This document shows, one piece after another, positions 8,535 to 16,352 of a DNA stretch of 64,000 bases. Position numbers and translations under genes: made by a program. Numbering within the stretch: the first letter of the stretch is position 1; each line of letters starts with the position of its first letter. Source of the DNA: Deinococcus rubellus (GTDB lineage Bacteria > Deinococcota > Deinococci > Deinococcales > Deinococcaceae). Location: assembly GCF_025244745.1 (NCBI RefSeq), contig NZ_CP104213.1, forward strand, positions 2,487,501 to 2,551,500, written 5' to 3'. Below the pieces are notes generated by a model. The model was not told the origin of the DNA, ran no database searches, and saw only the letters and a list, made by a program, of their open reading frames with translations.

Positions 8535-10859
8535 ATGAACCCTCAGAGGGGGGCACCGCTTCCGGCAGGACCTGGCCTCCTGCTGGGCCGAGAGCACGAT
8601 CTGAGCCGTCTGACCGAACTCCTGCACAGCGGCTGCTGGCTCATCACCCTGCGCGGTCCCGGCGGCATCGGCAAAACGGCGCTCGCCCTGCACCTGGCCC
8701 AGTGGGTGCAGATGATGTACGACCACGTCCAGTTCGTGGACCTGTCTGCCCTACGCGACCCAGGCGAGGTCCTCAAGAGCATCGCGCTGGCACTCTCCCT
8801 GCCCGCACATGGGGCCGATCCTGGACGACTCATCCGTGAATTCGCCGCACAGCAGCGGACACTGCTGATTGTCGACAACTTCGAGCACCTCCTCCCGGCA
8901 GCGGTGCATCTGTGTGAACTGCATTCGGGCGACGGCACCCTCCAGATCGTGGTCACCAGCCGCACCGCCCTGCGCCTCCATGACGAACACGAGCATCCCG
9001 TGGAGCCGCTGGCCCTGCCGGGAAGCGCCGTCCAGGCCGCGTGCAGCCCCGCCGTGCAGCTCTTCGTGCAGCGCGTCCAGGCTTCGCGCCCCTCCTTTCA
9101 ACTCGGTGCGGATAATACACCTGAAGTGATCCGGCTCTGCGAAATCCTGGAAGGGGTGCCGCTGGCCCTGGAACTCGCCGCTGCCCGCCTGCGAAGCTAC
9201 GCCCTGCCCGACCTGCTGGTGCAACTGGAACACTCACTGGGGGGACTGCACGCGGATTTCCGGGACCGTCCGGAACGGCTGCGTTCGCTGCGCGCCGCCG
9301 TGCAGTGGAGTTACGACCTGCTGGGCGGGGATGACCGTGACATCTTCGAGTGCTGCGCTCTGTTCGAGGGCGGCTTTACTCCGGCGGGGCTGACAGCGGT
9401 CTGGGGCTCACAGGACGCGCTTGACCGGATCGAGATGCTCCTGGACCAGAGCTTCGTGCAGCGCCTGGACACGCCAGAAACGCGCTGGAAGATCCTGCAA
9501 CCGCTGCGTGAACTCGCCGCCGAGCACCTCGCCCACAACCCGCTGGCGCAGACCTGGCGTGACCGACATGCCCGCTACTTTCTGGGAATGATCGAGGAGG
9601 CCATCCGCAAGTGGTCACAGGGCGACATTGACCACCGGGCAAGTTACCTGCCGCACTATCCCAACATCCGGGCCGGGATGGTCTGGGTCATACAGCAGGG
9701 TCAGGCCGACCTCGCCTACCGCTACCTCTGCACGATCGGATTTTTCTGGATGTCCTTCGGTCTGACTGACCAGGACTCGCTGCTGACGGATCAGGTGCTG
9801 GCTCTCCCCGCTCCCGAGGACCGGCAGATGCTGCTGCGGGCACTGCAAGTCAGTACTTACAGCCTGAATGCCACTGGGCAGTTGCAGGTTGCAGAAGTGC
9901 GACTGCAAGAGATGCTGACGATCTGCCAGGAGCTGGACGACCAGGACGCCACCGCCATGACCAGCCTCGCCCTCGCCGAAGTGGAACTGGCGACAGGCCG
10001 CGCCGATCAAGCCTGGGAACGCGTGGAGCAGGTGCTGCGCGAGGAACCTGAACGGATGGTCGGCGGCTGCCAGACCCCCAGGGGGCGGATGAACCGGCCC
10101 ATTTCGCGTCTGGCAGCCGCCCGCTGCCTGCTGGAACTGGGTCGGCACGAGGAGGCCCTGAACTACGCCACACTGGCCCGCCAGTATTACCGGGAGGTCA
10201 GTAACCATGTGTTTGAACTTCTCACCCAGAACCTGATGGGCCAACTGATGTTGCACCTGAACCGGCGGGCTGAGGCCATGACGCTGCTGCTTGCCTGCCT
10301 CCACGAGGCGGCCAGGCAGGGCTTCAGGAGCGTGGCCGGCGCTGTCCTGAGCTGGAGCCTGACCCTACTGGCGGCGGACGTGCAGGACTGGCGCACCCTG
10401 GTACAGTTCGCGGCGTTCGTGAATGACCCATGTCTGGAACAATCGCAAAGCGTCTCGGACCTCCAGCTCCGGCGTGATCTGGCCCAGGCCCGTCAGGTGT
10501 TGGGGGAGGACAGCTACCTCGAGGCCTGGGCGGCAGGAACACGCCTGCTGTTGCCGGATGCGGTGGAGCTGGCTGAACAGCTGGTGCAGCACCTGTCCGT
10601 ACCCGCGCAGCGTCCAGACGCCCGTCCAGCCCTGACGCCCCGTGAATGGGAGGTGCTGGCGCTCGTCGCGCAGGGCCACCCGGACCGGAAGGTCGCCCGC
10701 CTGCTGGGCATCAGTCCGGGCACGGCGAGCAAACACGTCAGCAACCTCCTCGGCAAACTGGGGCTACGCAACCGGGTAGAACTGGCCCGCTGGGCCATCG
10801 AGCACGCGCCGCCAGACGCACCAGGTTCCGCAGAGACGTCAGGACAACCCAGGTCTTGA
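8535..10859 (+). CDS. STAND ATPase transcriptional regulator with LuxR-type HTH
   Basis: 774-residue regulator of the SARP/LuxR-like STAND group. Residues 15-330 form a P-loop NTPase with Walker A RGPGGIGKTALA near residue 40, Walker B-like TLLIVDNFEHLL near 113, VVTSRTALRLHDE, and EILEGVPLALELAAARLRSY near 205. Residues about 340-690 are helical repeats, TPR-like. Residues 703-760 are a LuxR HTH: LTPREWEVLALVAQGHPDRK and KHVSNLLGKLGLRNRVELA. Such proteins use nucleotide- and ligand-dependent oligomerisation to activate promoters. ATG 8535 is 5 bases after TACACT (8524-8529), suggesting a leaderless mRNA. It is divergent from the substrate-binding protein, a likely target or ligand supplier. 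Confidence 0.88.
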   Translation: MNPQRGAPLPAGPGLLLGREHDLSRLTELLHSGCWLITLRGPGGIGKTALALHLAQWVQMMYDHVQFVDLSALRDPGEVLKSIALALSLPAHGADPGRLIREFAAQQRTLLIVDNFEHLLPAAVHLCELHSGDGTLQIVVTSRTALRLHDEHEHPVEPLALPGSAVQAACSPAVQLFVQRVQASRPSFQLGADNTPEVIRLCEILEGVPLALELAAARLRSYALPDLLVQLEHSLGGLHADFRDRPERLRSLRAAVQWSYDLLGGDDRDIFECCALFEGGFTPAGLTAVWGSQDALDRIEMLLDQSFVQRLDTPETRWKILQPLRELAAEHLAHNPLAQTWRDRHARYFLGMIEEAIRKWSQGDIDHRASYLPHYPNIRAGMVWVIQQGQADLAYRYLCTIGFFWMSFGLTDQDSLLTDQVLALPAPEDRQMLLRALQVSTYSLNATGQLQVAEVRLQEMLTICQELDDQDATAMTSLALAEVELATGRADQAWERVEQVLREEPERMVGGCQTPRGRMNRPISRLAAARCLLELGRHEEALNYATLARQYYREVSNHVFELLTQNLMGQLMLHLNRRAEAMTLLLACLHEAARQGFRSVAGAVLSWSLTLLAADVQDWRTLVQFAAFVNDPCLEQSQSVSDLQLRRDLAQARQVLGEDSYLEAWAAGTRLLLPDAVELAEQLVQHLSVPAQRPDARPALTPREWEVLALVAQGHPDRKVARLLGISPGTASKHVSNLLGKLGLRNRVELARWAIEHAPPDAPGSAETSGQPRS

Positions 10860-10862
10860 CTG

Positions 10863-11240
10863 GCGCTTGACTAACCCTCTACTGGTCCCCTCAACGGCAA
10901 AAACGAAGCGAAGAACTGAGCTGGAAACACATCTTCCGGACGTGACGGCGAACTCCCGCCGCCGCCGCTATCTGCTGTACCCGTAGAGAACGCAGACCCA
11001 GGGGCGTACCTAGTGCTGCCAGGGTCGTCAGCCGGGGTATTCGCAGTTGTGGCGATGTACTTTTCCCCGAGAACGCGCACCCTGAAAGGGTCAGCGCAAC
11101 GCTGATGCAGAGGGGGAGCAGCGCACCAGGCTCCCTGGGTTTTCGGCGTCGTTCACCCGTTTCTCTTCGCGCTGCCCGTCGTCCCATGGGGATGAAAAAG
11201 GAGCGCAGCGGTAGGTCTGCCCTGCCCTGGAGGACGCACC
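10863..11240. other. Intergenic region without a supported gene
   Basis: 378 bp. It contains a TTGACT hexamer near 10855 and an AAGGAG-like and GGAGG site just before the next gene. No open frame here has coding character, and no recognisable element is seen. Confidence 0.5.
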
Positions 11241-11663
11241 ATGCGTAAGTTCATTGCCTGCCTGACCGTCGCCGCCGCCCTGTTCGCCCCCGTTGCCCTC
11301 GCCGCGCCCAGCGCCGACATCTCCAGCAGCGTCATGATCTGCAACAAAAAAGGTGATATTGCTTATTCGGCTCTCTATACCGAGTCGAAATGGATGATGC
11401 TGCGCATGCCGCTTGCGCAACTCGGCGGCAGTCTGCCCAGCAACCTGACGCTCGCGGCGGGCAACCTGCCTGTCGGCACCACCATCACCCTCGCGAAAGC
11501 GGAGCAGGACGGCTCAGACGCCCTGCTGACCGTCTCGGTGCAGCGGGAGAGCAAGCGCAGTTCTGTCAACGCCATCAGCACCATTACCCTGTCCTCGGAC
11601 GGCCAGGCGCTGACCAGCTTCGGTGTACCGGTGATGGGCACGGCCTACGCCAGCGGTCTCTAA
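11241..11663 (+). CDS. Secreted protein of unknown function
   Basis: 140-residue protein with a clear Sec signal peptide, MRKFIACLTVAAALFAPVAL then AAPSA (cleavage near residue 22). The mature part is about 118 residues, rich in Ser/Thr/Leu, with a single Cys (VMICNKKG), no membrane segment and alternating polar/hydrophobic strands that suggest a beta-rich fold. GGAGG lies 6 bases before ATG. A 14-bp inverted repeat follows the stop. No family is recognised. Confidence 0.7.
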   Translation: MRKFIACLTVAAALFAPVALAAPSADISSSVMICNKKGDIAYSALYTESKWMMLRMPLAQLGGSLPSNLTLAAGNLPVGTTITLAKAEQDGSDALLTVSVQRESKRSSVNAISTITLSSDGQALTSFGVPVMGTAYASGL

Positions 11664-11673
11664 GCGGGTGAAT

Positions 11674-11709
11674 GCAGGCGGGCACCCCCATAAGTGGGTG
11701 TCCGCCTGC
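11674..11709 (+). terminator. Hairpin after the secreted-protein gene
   Basis: GCAGGCGGGCACCC pairs with GGGTGTCCGCCTGC (one G-U pair) around an 8-base loop, 10 bp past the stop codon. The T tract is poor, so it may act as a terminator or as an mRNA 3' stabiliser. Confidence 0.55.
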
Positions 11710-12170
11710 CGCCTGTGTTCTGGGGTTCTATCAAATTGAGCGTTTTATGCTTCATGTCACGGGGCAAAGGCTGGGGCACCGCGCGACATTATCGTGCGGC
11801 AACACGACCAGGGGCTGTGCAACCGCATGCAACGGACCCGCTGGGCCACCAAACAGCGAACGGTTCTCCACCCGTAACAGCAGGTCAAGACCGATGTTGG
11901 TCGGTGACCGATCAGATTGACCATACCGGGCTTCCGTACCGGGCGTACGGTCCCCACACTCCTGGCTGGCCGTGCTTCTTCAGATTTGCGGCGGTGTACC
12001 GAATCCTACTACCAGGGCAGACTACCGAGTATTGCTGATGTGAAGGTGTCCTCCCAGCGCCTACCGTAAGGCATCACTGAGGGCTGATCCGGATTCTGGT
12101 CCATCCGTTCAGTGAGGGAAGGTTCGGAAAGTGAAAGCACCACTTACAGGGCGACTGGAAGAGGGATGTT
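11710..12170. other. Intergenic region without a supported gene
   Basis: About 460 bp with mixed composition and no frame of coding character. The short string CAGTGAGGGAAGG near 12112 recurs nearly identically near 14223. No repeat family or RNA is recognised. Confidence 0.45.
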
Positions 12171-12722
12171 CTGGTTCGCAGGGCAAGTACGCCTTGCCAG
12201 GGGGAAAGCATGAGAGGAGCATTTGCGCATCTATGCACCGTCGTCTGCATTGGGGGTCTGCTGCTGGGAGCGTCACAGGCCCAGACTTCAGACGCGCCGA
12301 AGCCCGAGTTCAAGGTTGTCTCGGCGCACGCTTTCACTCCTCCGCCACTCCCGGCCACAGTGCAGGTGGAGCAAGACGTGCTCGATCTTCCGGCAGGAAT
12401 CTGCACCGGCTTTCATCACCACGGCGGTCCAGGCATCGAGACCGTGCTGACTGGCGAGGTCATGGTGGAAACCAGAGCCACAGCCACCACCCCGGCCAGC
12501 AGCAAGACCTACAAGGCGGGTGAGGCCTACATCTACCCGGCAGGAGACGTCCACAACTTCTGCAACATGACCACGCTGCCCGCGTCCTACACAGCGGTGC
12601 TCCTACTGCCTAACGGAGCCGCGCCGACCACGCCGGACGAATGAGCGGCTCCCGGCAAACTGGGCCGCTGTAGAGACGACATTCAGCGGTGGTGCCGCCT
12701 TCATCTGGGTTCAGAGGATTTT
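12171..12722 (+). repeat. Tandem duplication unit 1 (552 bp, cupin gene with leader)
   Basis: This unit and 12723-13272 are consecutive diverged copies with an exact period of 552 bp. The copied segment starts at CTGGTTCGCAGGGCAA, includes the short GGCAA/TTGCC hairpin and the AGGGGG ribosome site, the whole cupin gene and the tail after the stop (ATGAGCGGCTCC to GGGTTCAGAGGA). Confidence 0.9.
12210..12644 (+). CDS. Secreted cupin-domain protein, copy 1
   Basis: 144-residue small secreted cupin. The signal peptide is residues 1-24 (VVCIGGLLLGASQAQ). Cupin motif 1 is CTGFHHHGGPGIETVLTGEV near residue 70, with the three His and Glu metal ligands. Motif 2 is GEAYIYPAGDVHNFCN, which fits G-x5-P-x-G-x2-H-x3-N exactly. 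A metal-binding beta-barrel in the envelope is expected, but the substrate is unknown. The ribosome site AGGGGG lies 7 bases before ATG, next to a GGCAA/TTGCC hairpin. It is a tandem paralogue of the next gene. Confidence 0.82.
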   Translation: MRGAFAHLCTVVCIGGLLLGASQAQTSDAPKPEFKVVSAHAFTPPPLPATVQVEQDVLDLPAGICTGFHHHGGPGIETVLTGEVMVETRATATTPASSKTYKAGEAYIYPAGDVHNFCNMTTLPASYTAVLLLPNGAAPTTPDE

Positions 12723-13272
12723 CTGGTTCGCAGGGCAAATACGCCTTGCCAGGGGGAAAGCATGAGGGGAGCATTTACGCGTCTGTGCGCCGTCGTCTGC
12801 ATTGGGGGTCTGCTGCTGGGAGCGTCACAGGCCCAGACTCCAGCCGCACCGGATCCTGGGTTCCGGGTTGTCTACAATAACGTCTTCACGCCTCCGCCAC
12901 TTCCGGCCACGGTGCAGGTCGACCAATCCTATCTCGAGTTTTCGCCAGGGGTTTGCTCCGGCTTTCATGTCCACGGCGGGCCGGGCATCGAGACCGTGCT
13001 GAGTGGAGAAATCGTCGTGCAAACGCAGGCCACAGCCACCACTCCGGCCACCAGCAAGACGTACAAGGCGGGTGAGGCCTACATCTACCCGGCAGGGGAC
13101 GTCCACAACTTTTGCAACATGACCACGCTGCCTGCGACTTACGTGTCGGCGTTTCTGCTGCTCGACGGAGCTGAGTTGGTCACTCCGGTCAAATGAGCGG
13201 CTCCTGGCAAGACGGGCTGCTGTAGAAACGACATTCAGCGGTGGTGCTGCCTTCATCTGGGTTCAGAGGACA
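12723..13272 (+). repeat. Tandem duplication unit 2 (cupin gene with leader)
   Basis: Second copy of the 552-bp unit at 12171-12722. Similarity ends near 13272, where the sequence turns into GACATGTCGG. Confidence 0.9.
12762..13196 (+). CDS. Secreted cupin-domain protein, copy 2
   Basis: 144 residues, same length and layout as copy 1. The signal peptide is nearly identical, and motif 2 (GEAYIYPAGDVHNFCN) is unchanged. Motif 1 is CSGFHVHGGPGIETVLSGEI, so the middle His becomes Val while the HxH pair and Glu remain. Differences cluster in residues 25-70 (PDPGFRVVYNNVF against PKPEFKVVSAHAF) and at the C-terminus. Both copies are intact, which suggests each is kept for its own role. The tail after the gene holds a GGGAAG.CC/GGCCTTCCC hairpin near 13277-13307. 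Confidence 0.82.
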   Translation: MRGAFTRLCAVVCIGGLLLGASQAQTPAAPDPGFRVVYNNVFTPPPLPATVQVDQSYLEFSPGVCSGFHVHGGPGIETVLSGEIVVQTQATATTPATSKTYKAGEAYIYPAGDVHNFCNMTTLPATYVSAFLLLDGAELVTPVK

Positions 13273-13409
13273 TGTCGGCAGGGAAGACCTGAGCTTCGGG
13301 GCCTTCCCTGCCCTTCGTCTGCCGCCGCGCCAGGCACCCACACCGCCGTCCAACTGAGGGCCGCACACAGCTGCAAGAAGCACACGCTCGCCAGAAGGTG
13401 GAGGCATGT

Positions 13410-14210
13410 ATGACCAGTGAACCGAGACCTCGCACCGCCGCCGTCAACGCCCCGCTCTGGGGCAGCCGGGCACGGGACTGGGCCGACCTTCAGGAAGGCC
13501 AGTGCCGACCCGTGTATCTGGCCGCCTACGAGCGCCTCGGCTTGTCAGCAGGGTGCGACCACCTTGACGTGGGATGCGGTGCCGGGATGGCCGCGCAGCT
13601 CGCCGCCGAACGGGGCGCGTCGGTTCGGGGTCTCGACGCCTCACCCAACATGCTGGCGATTGCTCAGGAACGGGTGCCGACCGCCGAATTCCTGGAGGGC
13701 GACCTTGAAGTCCTGCCCTACGCGGATGACCGTTTCGATCTGGTGACCGGATTCAACTCGTTCCAGTACGCCGGAAACCCAGGCATCGCGCTGGGCGAGG
13801 CGAAGCGGGTCACCAGACCGGGCGGCCAGGTGCTGATCATGACCTGGGGCGAGCCGGAAGAGATGGAGGCAGCCTCAGTGGTCAGGACGTTCGGGCCGCT
13901 GCTGCCGCCCCCGCCCCCCGGTGCACCCGGCCCGTTTGCCCTCTCGGACGAGGTGGCCCTGCGGGCATTTGCGACTGGCGCAGGTCTGGAACCGCTGGAG
14001 GTCTTCGACGTACCTTTGCTGTGGCACTACGCCAACCTCTCCACGGCCCTGCGCGCGCAACTTTCGGCCGGGGTCGCGGTGCGGGCCATCAACCACTCCG
14101 GTGAGGAAGCAGTCCAGACAGCCATCAGCCGGGCGATGGAGCCGTATCGCCAGCCAGACGGCAGCTACACCATCGGGGCCAGCTTCCGCTGTCTGACGGC
14201 GCGGGCCTGA
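13410..14210 (+). CDS. Class I SAM-dependent methyltransferase
   Basis: 266-residue Rossmann methyltransferase of the UbiE/Methyltransf_11 type. SAM motif I is HLDVGCGAGMAAQLAAERGA near residue 51, followed by VRGLDASPNMLAIAQER, DLEVLPYADDRFDLVTGFNSFQYA with the acidic motif, and a post-motif strand KRVTRPGGQVLIMTWGEPEE. The substrate cannot be told and may be a small molecule. ATG 13410 is chosen because GGAGG is spaced 5-6 bases upstream. GTG 13398 is also in frame. Confidence 0.85.
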   Translation: MTSEPRPRTAAVNAPLWGSRARDWADLQEGQCRPVYLAAYERLGLSAGCDHLDVGCGAGMAAQLAAERGASVRGLDASPNMLAIAQERVPTAEFLEGDLEVLPYADDRFDLVTGFNSFQYAGNPGIALGEAKRVTRPGGQVLIMTWGEPEEMEAASVVRTFGPLLPPPPPGAPGPFALSDEVALRAFATGAGLEPLEVFDVPLLWHYANLSTALRAQLSAGVAVRAINHSGEEAVQTAISRAMEPYRQPDGSYTIGASFRCLTARA

Positions 14211-14414
14211 CCCTTACTCACTCAGTGAGGGAAGTTGACAGGTGTAGTGGCTCCCATGTGTGGTGTAACAGCGAGATACCCGGCCTGCATCACGGGAGTA
14301 AATTCGCTCCTGATTTCCGGAGACACGGACTGCGATGGACGTATCCTGGGCGCTTGCCCACCGCACGAGTTTATGGCGCATCCGGCCGAAGCCTTCCTAG
14401 TCGCGGGAGAGTGG

Positions 14415-14462
14415 ATGCCGAAATATCTGATCGAACAGGAGATTCCAGGTGCCGGAAAACTT
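14415..14462 (+). pseudogene. DUF4242 protein, 5' fragment (interrupted by IS)
   Basis: ATG 14415 with a GGGAGAG site starts MPKYLIEQEIPGAGKL, the typical N-terminus of DUF4242 proteins, and then runs into the left end of the insertion element. The frame resumes at 16159 with TSEELRGASQNANRVLES. Joining 14462 to 16159 gives an unbroken KLTSEEL, as expected for the family. Confidence 0.8.
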
Positions 14463-14477
14463 AGAGAAAAGGGCATC

Positions 14478-14502
14478 ATCCCCCGTCCTTCAGGGCGGGG
14501 AT
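14478..14502 (+). other. IS left-end hairpin
   Basis: Imperfect palindrome ATCCCC...GGGGAT with a CCTTCAGGG loop region, 15 bp inside the inferred left boundary, where TnpA of this family binds. Confidence 0.6.
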
Positions 14503-14586
14503 ATAAGCCCTCGGCACCGCAGGTGCCGCAAAGCTAAAGCACCGCACGGGCTAGAAATCTAGTGGTTTATCTGCTACCATGTGCAT

Positions 14587-15000
14587 ATGGCCCAAGAGCG
14601 TTCAACACGACATGCACACTTCAATTTGAACTACCATCTGGTGTTCACGCCGAAGTACCGCCGTCGTTCGTTCTTCGGCCCGTCCCGTGACCGCCTGATG
14701 GAGATTTTCACGGCTACCTGCGCTGAACGGGATTGGCTCATCTGGGGCATGGAGGTCATGCCGGACCACGTGCATGTGTTCGTGTCCTGCCCGCCGAAAT
14801 GGGCACCGTCCGACATCGCCAAGATTCTGAAGGGCGTCTCAGCTCGGCTTCTCCTTCAGGAGTTCCCCGAGCTGAAGCGGCGCGGCCACCTGTGGACGAA
14901 TGCCTACTACGTCGGGTCGGCGGGCAACATCTCCGCCGAGGTGATTCAGCGGTACATCGAAGGGCAGCGCAAAGGGCAGGTGGAAGACGATGGGGTTTAA
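14587..15000 (+). CDS. tnpA: IS200/IS605 Y1 transposase TnpA
   Basis: Single-strand HUH transposase (137 aa) that cuts and joins the transposon ends through a 5'-phosphotyrosine. Seen: NYHLVFTPKYRR near residue 16, the HUH motif MPDHVHVFVSCPP near residue 58 with both metal His residues, and the catalytic-helix region SAEVIQRYIEGQRKGQ with Tyr. Length is normal for the family, so it appears intact. ATG 14587 is 6 bases after TACCAT (14575-14580). An in-frame GTG at 14581 is the alternative. It overlaps tnpB by 11 bp. Confidence 0.92.
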   Translation: MAQERSTRHAHFNLNYHLVFTPKYRRRSFFGPSRDRLMEIFTATCAERDWLIWGMEVMPDHVHVFVSCPPKWAPSDIAKILKGVSARLLLQEFPELKRRGHLWTNAYYVGSAGNISAEVIQRYIEGQRKGQVEDDGV

Positions 15001-16144
15001 GGCCATGAAATATAGGCTTTTCCCGAACGTCACGCAGGAGAAGGCGTTGGATACCACGCTGTACCTGTGCCGCCAGTTGTACAACGCGGCCCTTGAGGAA
15101 CGCAGGGGAGCCTACAAGAAAAGCGGCGTCTCGGTCCGCTACTACGAACAGAAACGCGCCCTGACTGAAATCAAGGCCGACCTGCCGGAGTACAAGGGAA
15201 TCCACTCCCAGGTGTTGCAGGACGTCATAGAGCGGCTGGACAAATCCTTCAAGGGATTCTTTCGGCGGGTCAAGGCAAAACAGACTGCCGGGTATCCGAG
15301 GTTCAAAGGGCGCAACCACTACGACTCCTTTACTTACCCGCAAGCGGGTAAGACGGGGGCGATGCCCCTGGAAGATTCTGGGAAGGTCGACCTCTCCAAG
15401 ATTGGGAACGTGCGCTGCACGTTCCACCGTCCGCTTGAAGGGCAGGTCAAGACGGCCACCGTCAAGCGGGAGGGTGACAAGTGGTTCATCGTGTTTGCCT
15501 GCGAGGTCGAAGCTGCACCCCTCCCCGCGACGGGTGACGTGATTGGGATTGACCTCGGCACGAATCCAAACTTCCTCATCACGTCGGACGGCGAGTTCGT
15601 TCCGGCTCCCCGTCACTTCAAGAAGTCGGAGCGCAAAATTGGCCTGCTTCAGCGGGCCGCCAGCAAGAGGAAGCGGGGCAGCCGCCGCCACAAGGCGCTG
15701 AAGCGTCAGGTCGCTGCTGAGCATCGCCGGGTCGCCAATCGTCGCCGGGACTTCCACCACAAGACGGCCCGCACTCTGGTGAATCGCCACGACACCGTGT
15801 TTCACGAAGACCTCAACATCATCGGGCTGGCCCGTTCCCGTACCGCCAAAGGTGTACTGGACGCGGGTTGGGCCAGCTTCATCAACATCCTCTCCCTCAA
15901 AGCTGCGAACGCTGGTCGGAGAGTTCTCGGGGTTGACCCGAAATATACGAGTCAGGACTGTCACCAGTGTGGGCATCGCCAGAAAATTAAAATCGGCCAT
16001 GCCTACCTGTGTGCCAACTGCGGACTGGACATGCACCGCGATGTCCATGCCGCTTTGAATATCCTGAATCGGGGCAGGGATGCTGCCTTCTGCGAGAGCG
16101 TGCAATCTCCGGCGCTTGCTGACCAGAGAAGCCTCGCCCTTTAG
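14990..16144 (+). CDS. tnpB: TnpB, transposon-encoded RNA-guided nuclease
   Basis: 384-residue TnpB, the RuvC-type nuclease ancestral to Cas12. The N-terminal OrfB helix-turn-helix region (KYRLFPNVTQEKALDTTLYL) is followed by RuvC-I GIDLGTNPNFLITSDG near residue 186 (Asp), RuvC-II FHEDLNIIGLAR near residue 269 (Glu), a four-Cys zinc ribbon CHQCGH...CANCGL near residues 326-345, and RuvC-III DMHRDVHAALNI (Asp). All three catalytic acids are present and there is no frameshift, so activity is plausible. In characterised members the protein uses an omega-RNA from the transposon right end. ATG 15005 (MKYRLFP) is an alternative start. Confidence 0.92.
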   Translation: MGFKAMKYRLFPNVTQEKALDTTLYLCRQLYNAALEERRGAYKKSGVSVRYYEQKRALTEIKADLPEYKGIHSQVLQDVIERLDKSFKGFFRRVKAKQTAGYPRFKGRNHYDSFTYPQAGKTGAMPLEDSGKVDLSKIGNVRCTFHRPLEGQVKTATVKREGDKWFIVFACEVEAAPLPATGDVIGIDLGTNPNFLITSDGEFVPAPRHFKKSERKIGLLQRAASKRKRGSRRHKALKRQVAAEHRRVANRRRDFHHKTARTLVNRHDTVFHEDLNIIGLARSRTAKGVLDAGWASFINILSLKAANAGRRVLGVDPKYTSQDCHQCGHRQKIKIGHAYLCANCGLDMHRDVHAALNILNRGRDAAFCESVQSPALADQRSLAL

Positions 16145-16158
16145 AGCGGGGAGTCATC
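15930..16158 (+). ncRNA. Predicted TnpB omega-RNA (approximate limits)
   Basis: By analogy with ISDra2 and related elements, the omega-RNA scaffold comes from the 3' part of tnpB plus the right end, and the guide is the sequence just past the element. Here the scaffold would end near 16158 with the hairpin 16133-16153, and the guide would start at 16159 (ACTAGCGAGGAAC...). The 5' limit is a guess from the size known in relatives. No RNA evidence is available. Confidence 0.4.
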
Positions 16159-16292
16159 ACTAGCGAGGAACTGCGAGGGGCCTCGCAAAACGCCAATCGT
16201 GTGTTGGAGAGCATGCAGCGAGATGGCGAGAACGTGCAGTGGGCCGAAAGTTATGTGACGGATGATGCAGTCCACTGCATCTACATTGTTCC
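16159..16292 (+). pseudogene. DUF4242 protein, 3' fragment
   Basis: Continuation of the gene starting at 14415: TSEELRGASQNANRVLES, then VQWAESYVTDDAVHCIYIVP, which matches the DUF4242 core (QW.ESYVTDD...C.YIAP). After about 16292 the reading turns into VGRQQPTTNDVSKF, unlike the family, and the last 25-30 residues (normally a REHARRGGFPA-type tail) are missing. The gene is therefore broken twice: once by the IS and once at its 3' end. Confidence 0.75.
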
Positions 16293-16352
16293 AGTTGGGC
16301 GTCAGCAGCCCACCACGAACGACGTATCCAAGTTCAATCGTCCCTGCCCGGC

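Larger units (their letters stand above)
14463..16158 (+). mobile_element. IS200/IS605-family insertion sequence (tnpA + tnpB)
   Basis: About 1.7 kb single-strand-type transposon carrying a Y1 transposase and an overlapping TnpB gene. There are no terminal inverted repeats; instead each end has a hairpin. The left-end hairpin is at 14478-14502 (ATCCCC / GGGGAT) and the right-end hairpin at 16133-16153 (CTC.CCC / GGGGAG), followed by GTCATC. Boundaries are inferred from the DUF4242 frame, which closes as AAACTT/ACTAGC. A shared A leaves a one-base ambiguity (14463-16158 or 14464-16159). No target duplication is visible, as usual for this family. The left flank reads AAAACTTA. Confidence 0.85.

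Noticed and set aside
14235..14414. Open frame running into the DUF4242 start
   Set aside because: The translation before ATG 14415 has no resemblance to the family, and ATG 14415 has its own ribosome site.
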